This document shows positions 1 to 7,776 of a stretch of 31,928 nucleotides of DNA, piece by piece. The notes under the pieces were generated by a model that saw only the letters and a program-made list of their open reading frames with translations, was not told where the DNA came from and ran no database searches. The translations under genes were made by a program, and so were the position numbers. Within the stretch, counting starts at the first letter, position 1; every line of letters begins with the position of its first letter. The DNA comes from Patescibacteria group bacterium UBA6263. GTDB lineage: Bacteria > Patescibacteriota > Gracilibacteria > Absconditabacterales > Absconditicoccaceae. Location of the stretch: positions 27,492 to 59,419 of the forward strand of contig DJVF01000026.1 in assembly GCA_002441085.1 (NCBI GenBank), written 5' to 3'.

Positions 1-24
1 AGTATCAAACCAAAAATAAATCAT

Positions 25-963
25 ATGAAAAAGATTTTTATTGTAGCCGGAAGAAATAGCTTTGATTTGGCCGGAAGAATATCAGACAAAGCTAAGATAG
101 AACTGGCTGATGTAGAGTGGACTAATTTCTCTGATGGAGAAAGTAAGCCACAGTATAAGGACAATATTCGTGGAGCGACACTTTATATAGTCAATTCCAC
201 CAACGCCCCTATATCCAATTTTGATGACGTTCTTTTATTGGCAGATGCTGCAGTAAGGGCATCAGCAAAAAAAGTTATCGTCGTTATCCCCTATTTTGGT
301 GGACAACGCCAAGAAAGAAAAGATAAAGGACGAGTACCTATTACGGCTAAGTTGAGAGCAACTCAACTTAAGGCTGCTGGGGTTTACAAAATCATTGCAA
401 TGGATCTGCATGCAGATGCAATACAAGCTTTTGCTAAAAGATTTGATAACATCTTTGCATCATATCTTTTTGTACCTTATATAAAAAAATTGGGGCTTAA
501 AAACTTAATTTTTGCATCACCAGATACCGGCGGGACTAAAAGAGTAGAAAAGTATGCTGATCATTTTGGAGTGGAGTTTAATATCTGCTATAAGCAAAGA
601 TCTCAAGGCCCCAATGAAATCAAGCAAATGAGATTGCTTGGTGACGTCAGAGACAAAGATGTAATCGTATTTGATGATATGATTGACACAGCAGGTAGCG
701 TAGAACTTTGCGTAGGACTGTTGAAAGAAAAAGGAGCAAAAAGTATAAGGTTTTTTGCTACTCATCCAGTATTTTCTGGCAAAGCGTACCAAAGGATCAA
801 AGCCATGGAGGACGTAAAATTTGTAGTAACAGATACCATTCCTTTGAAGCAAGAATTCACTGAACTAGCAAATATTGAAGTCATATCAATTGATGGACTA
901 CTTGCAGAGGTAGTAAAAAGAGACTTCAGAAACGAAAGTATTTCTTCATTATTTGTGTTCTAA
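25..963 (+). CDS. prs: Ribose-phosphate pyrophosphokinase (PRPP synthetase)
   Basis: Makes PRPP from ribose 5-phosphate and ATP for nucleotide synthesis in the cytosol. The 312-residue length is normal for class I enzymes. Visible hallmarks are the N-terminal FSDGE stretch, the RQERKDKGRVPITAK region near residue 95, the PDTGGTKR loop near residue 167 and the PRPP-binding loop VIVFDDMIDTAGS near residue 214. The C-terminus NESISSLF is typical of the family, and with TDTIPLK it reminds me of Bacteroidetes-type enzymes (from memory). The start is the first ATG of the open frame, with an A-rich leader and no Shine-Dalgarno. Oddity: its 19 glycines are all GGN, whereas neighbouring host genes use UGA heavily. 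It ends in TAA and is followed by a hairpin terminator. Confidence 0.95.
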   Translation: MKKIFIVAGRNSFDLAGRISDKAKIELADVEWTNFSDGESKPQYKDNIRGATLYIVNSTNAPISNFDDVLLLADAAVRASAKKVIVVIPYFGGQRQERKDKGRVPITAKLRATQLKAAGVYKIIAMDLHADAIQAFAKRFDNIFASYLFVPYIKKLGLKNLIFASPDTGGTKRVEKYADHFGVEFNICYKQRSQGPNEIKQMRLLGDVRDKDVIVFDDMIDTAGSVELCVGLLKEKGAKSIRFFATHPVFSGKAYQRIKAMEDVKFVVTDTIPLKQEFTELANIEVISIDGLLAEVVKRDFRNESISSLFVF

Positions 964-980
964 GTTTCAAAAAATTTATG

Positions 981-1012
981 AGAGTTTGGTTTTTTATCAG
1001 ACTCTTTTTTTA
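981..1012 (+). terminator. Rho-independent terminator after prs
   Basis: An 8-bp stem (981-988 pairing with 998-1005, one G-U pair) is followed by a T run. It lies 18 bases after the prs stop codon. Its 5' arm shares the string gagagtttggtttt with the terminator after the lipoprotein gene at 11064. Confidence 0.7.
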
Positions 1013-1019
1013 TTTTACT

Positions 1020-1047
1020 TGATAATTGTTTGATGATTATTAGTATG
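1020..1047 (+). promoter_or_regulatory. Possible promoter of the SLH protein gene
   Basis: TTGATA and TAGTAT are separated by 16 bases, the same spacing as other likely promoters in this window. It lies about 35 bases before the start codon. Support is from base composition and spacing only, and positions are approximate to a few bases. Confidence 0.35.
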
Positions 1048-1082
1048 TAACTAAGTTTTTATATTTATAATTTTTTGGAAGA

Positions 1083-2309
1083 ATGAAAAAATATTTAATA
1101 TTAGTCTGAATCTTATTTGCGTCAGTTTTTGCTTTTGGATTTTCTTATGATGCAGAGCTAGAATGAGCTTACAACTATGCTTACAATGTAGGTATCACTA
1201 CTATGACACCTATCGAAAATGCTAACATGAATGGTAAACTTATTAGAGCGCATATGGCTAAAATGATGTCCAACTATGCTACTGAAATCTTGGAGCTTAC
1301 ACCTGACACATCCAAGGTATGTGACTATGATGATATAGAAAATCAAAATGAAGAACTCAAATGATTTATCATCCAATCATGCCAACTATGACTGATGTGA
1401 GTGGGTATAGATAGCTTCGATCCAGAAGGAACTGTGACTAGAGCTCAGTTTGGGACTGTACTTTCTAGAGCAATTTATTGAGAGATCAATAACTGATGAG
1501 AGCCATATTATGTAAATCATTTAAATGCTCTCAAAACTGATTGAATAATGAATGTAATAAATAATCCTAGTATGAATGAAATCAGATGATATGTAATGCT
1601 AATGATGAAAAGAGCTGATGAATTTGTAAATAATTTAAATACAGGAGATATCGTGATAGATTTGACAGCACCTACAGCCAATGTGGCGTATTCTACTACT
1701 GGATCTACGACAGGTACAGTCACAGCATATCTGACATGACGAAGTGAGAGTATTACTGGAGTAAATGCATACTCACATATCTTCATTGAAAATGGAAATT
1801 TTATATTTTATTTTCAAGATATAGCTGGTAATGCTGGTAGTGTAACTGCTAGTGTAAATAATATCGCAGATGCAAGCAATCCTACTGCCAATGTAGTATA
1901 TTCTACAACATGAGCAACTAATACGGATGTCATAGCTTATCTGACATGACGAAGTGAAGTCATTACTGGAGTAAACGCATACAATCATACTTTTACTGGG
2001 AATGGTAGTTTTGTATTCAATTTCCAAGACTTGAGTGGAAATACTGGATCTGTAACTGCGACTGTAAATCGAATAGACAAAACTAGTCCAACAGCTAGCG
2101 TCAATCTAAATCCTATTGAAGCTGATTATATTTCATGAGATATCGTAGCTATACTAACATGATATTCTGAAAATCTGACTATTACAAACAACAGTGGATT
2201 GAATAATTATTTATTTACTGGCAATGGTAGTTTTACATTTGATTTTGTAGATGCTGCTGGCAATACTGGTAGTACTACTGCTACTGTAAATTATTGGACT
2301 GGAAGTTAA
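1083..2309 (+). CDS. Secreted surface protein with SLH region and three Ig-like repeats (UGA=Gly)
   Basis: A 408-residue secreted or wall-attached protein, seen only when UGA is read as Gly (about 15 UGA codons, stop TAA). Residues 1-22 form a signal peptide (MKKYLILVGILFASVFA). Residues about 25-175 resemble S-layer homology modules, with a SFDPEGTVTRAQFGTVLSRA motif like the SLH core. Residues about 197-408 hold three repeats of about 70 residues (PTANVVYSTTGAT ... LTGRSEVITGVNAY ... FQDLSGNTGSVTATVN), similar to bacterial Ig-like or Big-type modules. A glycine in repeat 1 (GGA, 1701-1703) lines up with UGA in repeat 2 (1911-1913), exactly 210 bases later, which supports the recoding. SLH domains usually bind wall polymers; surface attachment or adhesion is inferred. 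Confidence 0.85.
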
Positions 2310-2315
2310 AAAGAC

Positions 2316-2386
2316 GTCATCGCGAGCGAAACGTGGCGATCTTAAGATTGCTTCTTCGTTAGCTTAGGCTAACTCCTCGCAATGAC
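2316..2386. repeat. Intergenic palindromic repeat (gtcatcgcgag...ctcgcaatgac)
   Basis: The element has inverted ends (GTCATCGCGAG and CTCGCAATGAC) and internal dyads around cttaag and gttagcttaggctaac. It fills the gap between the SLH gene and ackA. The ends and the gattgcttcttcg core match the copy at 7049-7137, and related copies lie near 17949 and 20221. It belongs to the widespread GTCATTGCGAG...CTCGCAATGAC style of bacterial intergenic repeat. Confidence 0.75.
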
Positions 2387-2420
2387 AGATAGAGAGTTTT
2401 TTTAATTATGAATTTAATAA

Positions 2421-3674
2421 ATGTATCTAGTAATAAATTCTGGTAGTTCATCTATCAAGTTTAAGTTGTTTGATAATTGCAAAAAATTGCAAAAAATTGT
2501 AAAAAATTGTAAAAACAAAAAAGAAGACTTGGAAGAAATAATGTCTGGAATAGTAGAGAAAATCTGACATAACGACAGTTTTTTGGATTGGAAATTTGGA
2601 GATAAGGAATGAAGAATAGAAGATAATTTTGGAGACTACCAAATCGCCTTAGAAGAAATATTGGCGACTATCAAAGTCTGTGGAATCAAGTTAAATGATA
2701 TAAAAGCAGTATGACATAGGGTGGTGCACTGATGAGAAAGATTTAACAAATCAGTAATAATAGACGCCAAAGTTATCAAGACTATTAGAGAATGTGAAGA
2801 ACTAGCACCAATACATAATAAAGTCAATTTGGAATGCATATTGGACTGCAAAAAACTTCTACCAAAAGCAAAACAAATCGCTGTTTTTGATACAGCATTT
2901 GGTCAAAGTATGGAAGAAGAGAATTATATTTATGCAATCCCTTACAAATATTACAAAAAATATAAAATTAGAAAATATGGGTTTCATGGGATATCTCATG
3001 AGTTTGTGTATAATAAATTGATTCAGAATTTAAAAAAATCCTCCGGCACCTCCTTTATCAAAGAGGCCAAAGTGAAAAAGGATTTGAAAGTGATTACCTG
3101 TCATGTAGGAAATGGAGCTAGTATAAGTGCAATAAAAAATGGCAAGGTAATACAAAATTCTATGTGAATGACTCCACTAGAATGACTGATTATGTGAACC
3201 AGGAGCTGAGATATCGATCCAGCAATTATCCCATTTTTGATGAAAAGAGAAAACCTGACAGCTGATCAGGTTGAAAATATTTTGAATAAAGAAAGTGGTT
3301 TGAAATGATTATGGTGAAAATCTGGCGATATGAGGGATATCAGAACAGCATATATCAAGTGAGACCCCAAAGCCGAGATGATAATCAAAATGTATGTAAA
3401 TAGAATAATCAAATATATTTGAGCTTATACTGCCCTGCTTTGATGACTAGATGCCATAGTAATGACAGCCTGAGTACTAGAAAGATCACAGCTGATAAGA
3501 AAATTAATTTGTGAAAGACTAGATTGGATTGGAGTAAAAATAGATAACAAAAAAAATAAAGAAAGTTTGAAAGAATGAGAAATAAGTAGCAAAGATAGTA
3601 AAGTCAAAGTATGGGTAATTCCAACAAATGAGGAATTGATGATTGCAGAGGAAATGATGAAAGTAATAAAGTAA
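2421..3674 (+). CDS. ackA: Acetate kinase (UGA=Gly)
   Basis: Converts acetyl phosphate and ADP to acetate and ATP, the energy-yielding last step of the module encoded here. The 417 residues include LVINSGSSSIKFKLFD at the N-terminus, GHRVVHGGERF, FDTAFGQSM, GFHGISHEFVYNKL, ITCHVGNGASI, MTPLEGLIMGTRSGDIDP and GGLDAIVMTAG. Many of these glycines are UGA. The ATG at 2421 puts LVINSGSSS at residue 3, as expected for the family. Two oddities: a 10-bp tandem repeat (2475-2514) lies in the 5' coding region, and a repeat-derived insertion (about 3037-3080) adds roughly 14 residues containing SSGTSFIKEAKV just before DLKVITCHVGNG. It lies directly upstream of pflB and ends at a hairpin terminator. Confidence 0.93.
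2475..2514 (+). repeat. 10-bp tandem repeat inside the 5' end of ackA
   Basis: About four copies of aaaaaattgY (Y = c, c, t, t) lie in tandem. They encode the Lys-rich stretch NCKKLQKIVKNCKNKK. Because the unit is not a multiple of three, a gain or loss of one unit would shift the ackA reading frame. Confidence 0.75.
3037..3082 (+). repeat. Palindromic repeat inserted in frame within ackA
   Basis: The DNA reads atcctccggcacctcctt...aaagaggc, with a cctcctttatcaaagagg dyad. It starts with the same string (aaatcctccggcacctc) as the insert in pflB at 4402. Translated it gives SSGTSFIKEAKV, placed between two LKK/VKK segments where acetate kinases normally run straight into the conserved ITCHxGNG motif. 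Confidence 0.75.
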
Positions 3675-3699
3675 ATAATAAGCGTGAAATCAAAAAAGT

Positions 3700-3723
3700 A
3701 AAGCGACATTTGTCGCTTTTTTT
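3700..3723 (+). terminator. Rho-independent terminator after ackA
   Basis: The stem aaagcgaca / tgtcgcttt is followed by a run of T, 26 bases after the ackA stop. It would separate ackA from pflB at least partly. Confidence 0.8.
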
Positions 3724-3756
3724 ATTTAAATTTTTGCTTTTAAAAAATTTCTCAGT

Positions 3757-3835
3757 AAAATTAGGATAGCTCTAGATTCCGGCTGCAACAAGATCTCGCC
3801 AGAATGACTAGTTTCAGCTTTAATATCCTAATTTT
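3757..3835. repeat. Inverted repeat enclosing a CTAG-bounded repeat, upstream of pflB
   Basis: Arms aaaattaggata (3757-3768) and tatcctaatttt (3824-3835) are exact inverted copies. Between them lies an element bounded by ctag on both sides (3772-3811) with ends attccgg...ccagaatgac, related to the copy at 18239-18275. The right arm ends 5 bases before the pflB start codon, so it may form an mRNA structure at that start. Confidence 0.6.
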
Positions 3836-3840
3836 TTGTT

Positions 3841-6171
3841 ATGAATATCAACGTAAAAAAATTTATTTATGATAATATCACTCCCTATGATGGGGATGCA
3901 AGTTTTTTGGTATGACCTAGTCCAAAGACCCAAAAGCTTTGGAATAAATGTAAAGAACTTCTCAAAAAAGAACATGATAATAATTGAGTCTTGGATATAG
4001 ATACTCAAACTATATCTAGTATCACCAGTCATCAAGCTGGATATATAGACAAAGATTTGGAAATAATATTTGGGCTACAGACTGATGCTCCACTCAAAAG
4101 AGCTATCAAGCCATTTGGATGATACAGAGTAGTAGAAAAAGCATGTGAAGAAAATGGAAAAAAATTGGACGAAAAAGTAAAGGAGATTTTTACCAAATAT
4201 CGCAAATCACACAACGATGGGATATTTGATGCTTATACTCCACAAATGCTCAAATATAGAAAGACATGAATACTGACCTGACTACCTGATAATTATTCTA
4301 GATGAAGAATCATATGAGATTATAGAAGGATTGCTTTGTATGGGATAGATAATTTGATTGAAAGCAAGGAAGAAGATAAAGAGAAAATTAATTTTGATAA
4401 ATCCTCCGGCACCTCATCAAATCCTCCTGAGTCCTCCTTTGTCAAGGAGGCATTAGTGGAAGATGTTATTAGGCTCAGAGAAGAAATAAGTGAGCAAATC
4501 AAGGCTTTGAAAGATATCAAAGAAATGGCCGCTATGTATGGATTTGATATTTCCAAGCCTGCAAAAGATTCTAAAGAAGCTGTACAATGGACATATTTCT
4601 GATTTCTTGCTGCTATCAAAGAACAAGATTGAGCAGCTATGAGTCTAGGTAATGTAAGTAGTTTCTTGGATATTTGGATTGAGAAAGATTTGAAAGAATC
4701 AAAATTAGACGAAGAACAAGCTCAGGAATTGATTGATCAATTTGTGATTAAATTGAGATTGGTTAGGCAATTACGTATGTGAGAATACAATCAACTATTT
4801 GCTGGAGATCCTACATGGACTACAGAATCTATAGGAGGAATGATAGACGGCGGTAGATCGAAAGTAACGAAGACTTCGTTTAGATTTTTGCAAACATTAT
4901 ATAATTTATGACCTGCTCCAGAGCCCAATCTAACTATACTCTGGTCCAAAGATTTACCAGAAAATTTTAAAAAATTTTGTACAAAAGTTTCTATAGATAC
5001 TTCATCACTACAATATGAAAATGATGATATGATGAGAAAAATCTGATGTACTGATGATTATGGGATTGCTTGCTGCGTATCACAATTAGAAATATGAAAA
5101 TGGATGCAATTTTTCTGAGCGAGATGTAATATCGCGAAGGCTCTATTGCTATCAATAAATTGAGGTAAGGACGAAATGACAGGTATACAATTATTTGATG
5201 ATATAAAAAAAATTCCGGCAGCAAAAAATCCTCAGTCTGCTTCGCAGCCAGCCCTGCCTACCGGACAGGCAGGTCCTTTACAAAAGGAGCACACAACTAG
5301 TGAGGAAGAGATTTTGAAATTTGATGAAGTATGGAAAAATTATAGAAAAATTTTAGAAGAATTAGCTAGAGAATATGTAAATACAATGAATGTCATACAC
5401 TATATGCATGACAAATATTATTATGAAAAAGCTCAGATGGCTTTGATGGATAGTGAAGTAAAAAGGCTTATGGCTTTTGGTATAGCAGGATTGAGCGTGG
5501 TGGTAGATTCTCTATCAGCAATCAAATATGCACAGGTAAAAGTAAAGAGAAATGAGCACTGAATCAGTGAGAGCTTCCAAGTTGAATGAAATTATCCCCA
5601 ATATGGAAATGATAATGATGAGGTAGATCAGATTGCAATAGATGTTATAAAATATTTTATACAAGAGCTTAGAAAACATAAAATTTATCGTGACGCTGAA
5701 GCTACACTATCGATACTTACGATCACGTCCAATGTGGTTTATGGACACAAAACATGAGCAACCCCCGATGGAAGACAAGCATGAGAGCCATTTGCTCCAG
5801 GAGCTAATCCAATGCATGGAAGAGACACAAACTGAGCGATTGCTTCATTAAACTCTGTAGCAAAAATATCCTATGAAGATACAAGAGACTGAATCTCAAA
5901 TACTTTTTCGATTGTGCCAATTACGCTAGGAATAAATAAAGACGAACAGATTGAAAATCTATCAACTATGCTTGATGGATATTTTGCCAAATCATGACAT
6001 CACTTGAATGTAAATGTACTAAATAGAGAAACATTGCTAGATGCAATTGAGCATCCAGAACTATATCCGCAGTTGACGATTAGGGTTTCTGGTTATGCAG
6101 TCAATTTTGTAAGATTGAGTAGAGAGCAACAGGAAGAAGTAATTGCTAGAACATTTCATGAAAGGATGTAA
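3841..6171 (+). CDS. pflB: Pyruvate formate-lyase, formate C-acetyltransferase (UGA=Gly)
   Basis: A glycyl-radical enzyme that splits pyruvate with CoA into acetyl-CoA and formate without oxygen. The 776 residues are close to the usual 750-760 plus two inserts. Visible motifs are SSITSHQAGYID, LQTDAPLKRAIKPFGG, RGRIIGDYRRIALYGID, IRLREEISEQ, AVQWTYFGFLAAIKEQDGAA, the adjacent catalytic cysteines 411-412 (IACCVS), FFGARCNIAKALL, LTITSNVVYG, PGANPMHGRD and the radical site VSGYAV with Gly751. Many conserved glycines are UGA; the radical glycine is GGT. Two repeat-derived inserts (about 4402-4460 and 5213-5290) add peptides at positions where standard enzymes have shorter linkers. It is followed by its activase gene pflA. 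Confidence 0.95.
4402..4462 (+). repeat. Palindromic repeat inserted in frame within pflB (first copy)
   Basis: It begins aaatcctccggcacctc, as in ackA, and ends with a cctcctttgtcaaggagg dyad. It is translated as KSSGTSSNPPESSFVKEALV, just before the conserved IRLREEI helix of pyruvate formate-lyase. Confidence 0.75.
5213..5290 (+). repeat. Palindromic repeat inserted in frame within pflB (second copy)
   Basis: It contains cctgcctaccggacaggcagg (5253-5273), identical over 21 bases to 6244-6264 in the intergenic repeat after pflB. It also has smaller dyads (attccgg, tctgcttcgcag). It is translated as a Pro/Ala/Gln-rich linker (NPQSASQPALPTGQAGPLQ) between the NGGKDE motif and the FDEVW helix. 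Confidence 0.8.
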
Positions 6172-6177
6172 GACTAT

Positions 6178-6275
6178 GTCATTTCGACCGGAATGAAGTG
6201 AAGTGAAGAAATCTCTAGTAAACAAAAGAGATCTCTCGACAAGCCTGCCTACCGGACAGGCAGGCTCGAGATGAC
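6178..6275. repeat. Intergenic palindromic repeat (gtcatttcgac...gagatgac)
   Basis: Ends GTCATTTCGA and TCGAGATGAC are inverted. The interior holds gaaatctc/gagatctc strings and a perfect inner palindrome at 6243-6265. It lies between pflB and pflA. The inner palindrome is also found inside pflB. Confidence 0.8.
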
Positions 6276-6309
6276 GAGTGAAATAGATTTTAAAATTTAG
6301 TTTAAAAAC

Positions 6310-7038
6310 ATGTTAAAAGTACACTCCACAGAAACATTTGGGACACAAGATTGACCAGGAATCAGATTTTTGGTTTTTTTGCAATGATGTAATTTTCGTT
6401 GTCTATACTGCCAAAACCCAGATACACGAAACCATAATATATGAAATGAAATGCAAGATGAAACTCTCATAGAAATGATACAAAAAGAAGATGTATATTT
6501 TGGAGATAAATGATGAGTGACTGTAAGTGGTGGAGAACCGCTACTACAAACAAAAGGATTGATAAATTTTTTTACAAAATTAAAAAAGCTAGGAATACAT
6601 ACGGCACTAGATACCAATGCATCGATATTGAATGATGATGTAAAAAAATTATTAGAAGTGACAGATCTAGTAATACCTGATATCAAGCATATAAACAATG
6701 CACGACATGAAAAAATTACTGGCAATAGCAATGAAGAAGTTTTGGAATTTATAAACTATCTAGAACAAATCTGAAAGCCATTTTGGGTAAGATATGTATT
6801 GGTGCCTGGATATACTGATCAGCTTGAATATTTGGATAATATGGGTAAATATTTACAGAATATGAAAAATTTGGAAAGACTAGAGATCCTACCCTATCAT
6901 AATCTATGAGAATATAAATGGAAAGAACTGGATCGAGATTATGAAATGCAAGATGTAAAATTGCCCAGCAAAGAAGAGTTGAATAAGGTTAAGGAGATTT
7001 TGGACAAGTATATAAAGAATGTTTATGTGAGAATATAA
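6310..7038 (+). CDS. pflA: Pyruvate formate-lyase activating enzyme, radical SAM (UGA=Gly)
   Basis: Uses S-adenosylmethionine and a 4Fe-4S cluster to place the radical on PflB. The 242 residues are usual for the family. The start MLKVHSTETFGTQDGPGIRF is diagnostic for PFL activases. The cluster motif C27-NFR-C31-LY-C34 matches CxxxCxxC. GGVTVSGGEPLLQ is the SAM-binding GGE region, and ALDTNA, PDIKHIN and LPYHNLGEYKW follow in order. UGA encodes Gly in QDGPG, the residue before C27 and GDKGG. The position next to pflB fits its role. Confidence 0.95.
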
Positions 7039-7048
7039 CTTATTCACT

Positions 7049-7137
7049 GTCATTGCGAGCCTGCCTGTCCGGTAGTCAGGGACCAAGGACGTGGCAATCT
7101 ACTAAGATTGCTTCTTCGCTATGCTCATCGCAATGAC
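7049..7137. repeat. Intergenic palindromic repeat (gtcattgcgag...cgcaatgac)
   Basis: It has ends GTCATTGCGAG and TCGCAATGAC, inner cctgcctgtccggtagtcagg and the core aagattgcttcttcgct. It lies between pflA and pduL and is related to copies at 2316 and 20221. Confidence 0.8.
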
Positions 7138-7171
7138 TAGTATAAAAGAAATTTATTTTATAAATTATATA

Positions 7172-7741
7172 ATGAGGATACCAATTGGAATAAGCAATAG
7201 ACATATACATCTCAGTCAAGTAGATGCCGATAAGCTTTTTGGGAAATGATATGAATTCAAAAGAATCAAAGATTTGTCTCAACCTGGAGAAAGTGCATGT
7301 GAAGAGACATTGACTATCAAATGAAACAAATGAGAGATAAAAAATGTCAGAGTTTTGTTGCCATTTAGGAAACAAACTCAAGTAGAAATATTTATGTGAG
7401 ACAATTATGTACTATGATGCAAAGCACCTATTAGGTTATCTGGCAATTTGGAGGGAAGCGAAAGCTTGTATCTGATATGACCCAAATGAACCGTATATCT
7501 ACAAGAATGAGTGATAGTAGCCAAAAGACATCTACATATCACACAGGCAGAAGCTGATGAACGATGACTCAAAAAAAACCAAATAATCAAAATCAAAACA
7601 AATAATCCTGACAGATGACTCGTGTTTGATAATGTCGTAGTCAGATCTGGAGACAAGTATGCTTTGGATTTTCATATAGATATGGAAGAGGCAAATGCTA
7701 GTGGAGTAAGAATGGGAGATTGGGGAGAAATTATTTCTTAG
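7172..7741 (+). CDS. pduL: PduL-type phosphate acyltransferase, phosphotransacetylase (UGA=Gly)
   Basis: Transfers the acyl group between CoA and phosphate, here most likely acetyl-CoA to acetyl phosphate for AckA. The 189 residues match PduL rather than the larger Pta family. Visible motifs are PIGISNRHIHLSQ and VIVAKRHLHIT (the two metal-binding HxH sites), KDLSQPGE, LPFRKQTQVEI, CKAPIRLSGNLEGS and GLVFDNVVVR. Several glycines are UGA. The ATG at 7172 starts directly at the conserved RIPIGIS segment. It completes the pyruvate-to-acetate route with ackA, pflB and pflA. The stop is TAG. Confidence 0.93.
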
Positions 7742-7776
7742 CTAATAGCTAAAGACTAAAGATTAACATCTAAAAA

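Noticed and set aside
2475..2514. CRISPR array
   Set aside because: The units are 10 bp in direct tandem with no spacers and lie inside ackA. No array with regular repeats and spacers exists in the window.
1083..3674. Reading the interrupted frames as pseudogenes or frameshifted genes
   Set aside because: All breaks are in-frame TGA codons at conserved Gly positions, with no frameshifts, and the same holds in a dozen unrelated genes. Decay would not be this uniform.
6385..6387. UGA as Trp (codes 4) or selenocysteine
   Set aside because: UGA positions match Gly in Walker A, KTGT, HIGH-type and PFL motifs. Trp is encoded by TGG throughout, and no SECIS-like element was looked for because the number and placement of UGA codons exclude selenocysteine.
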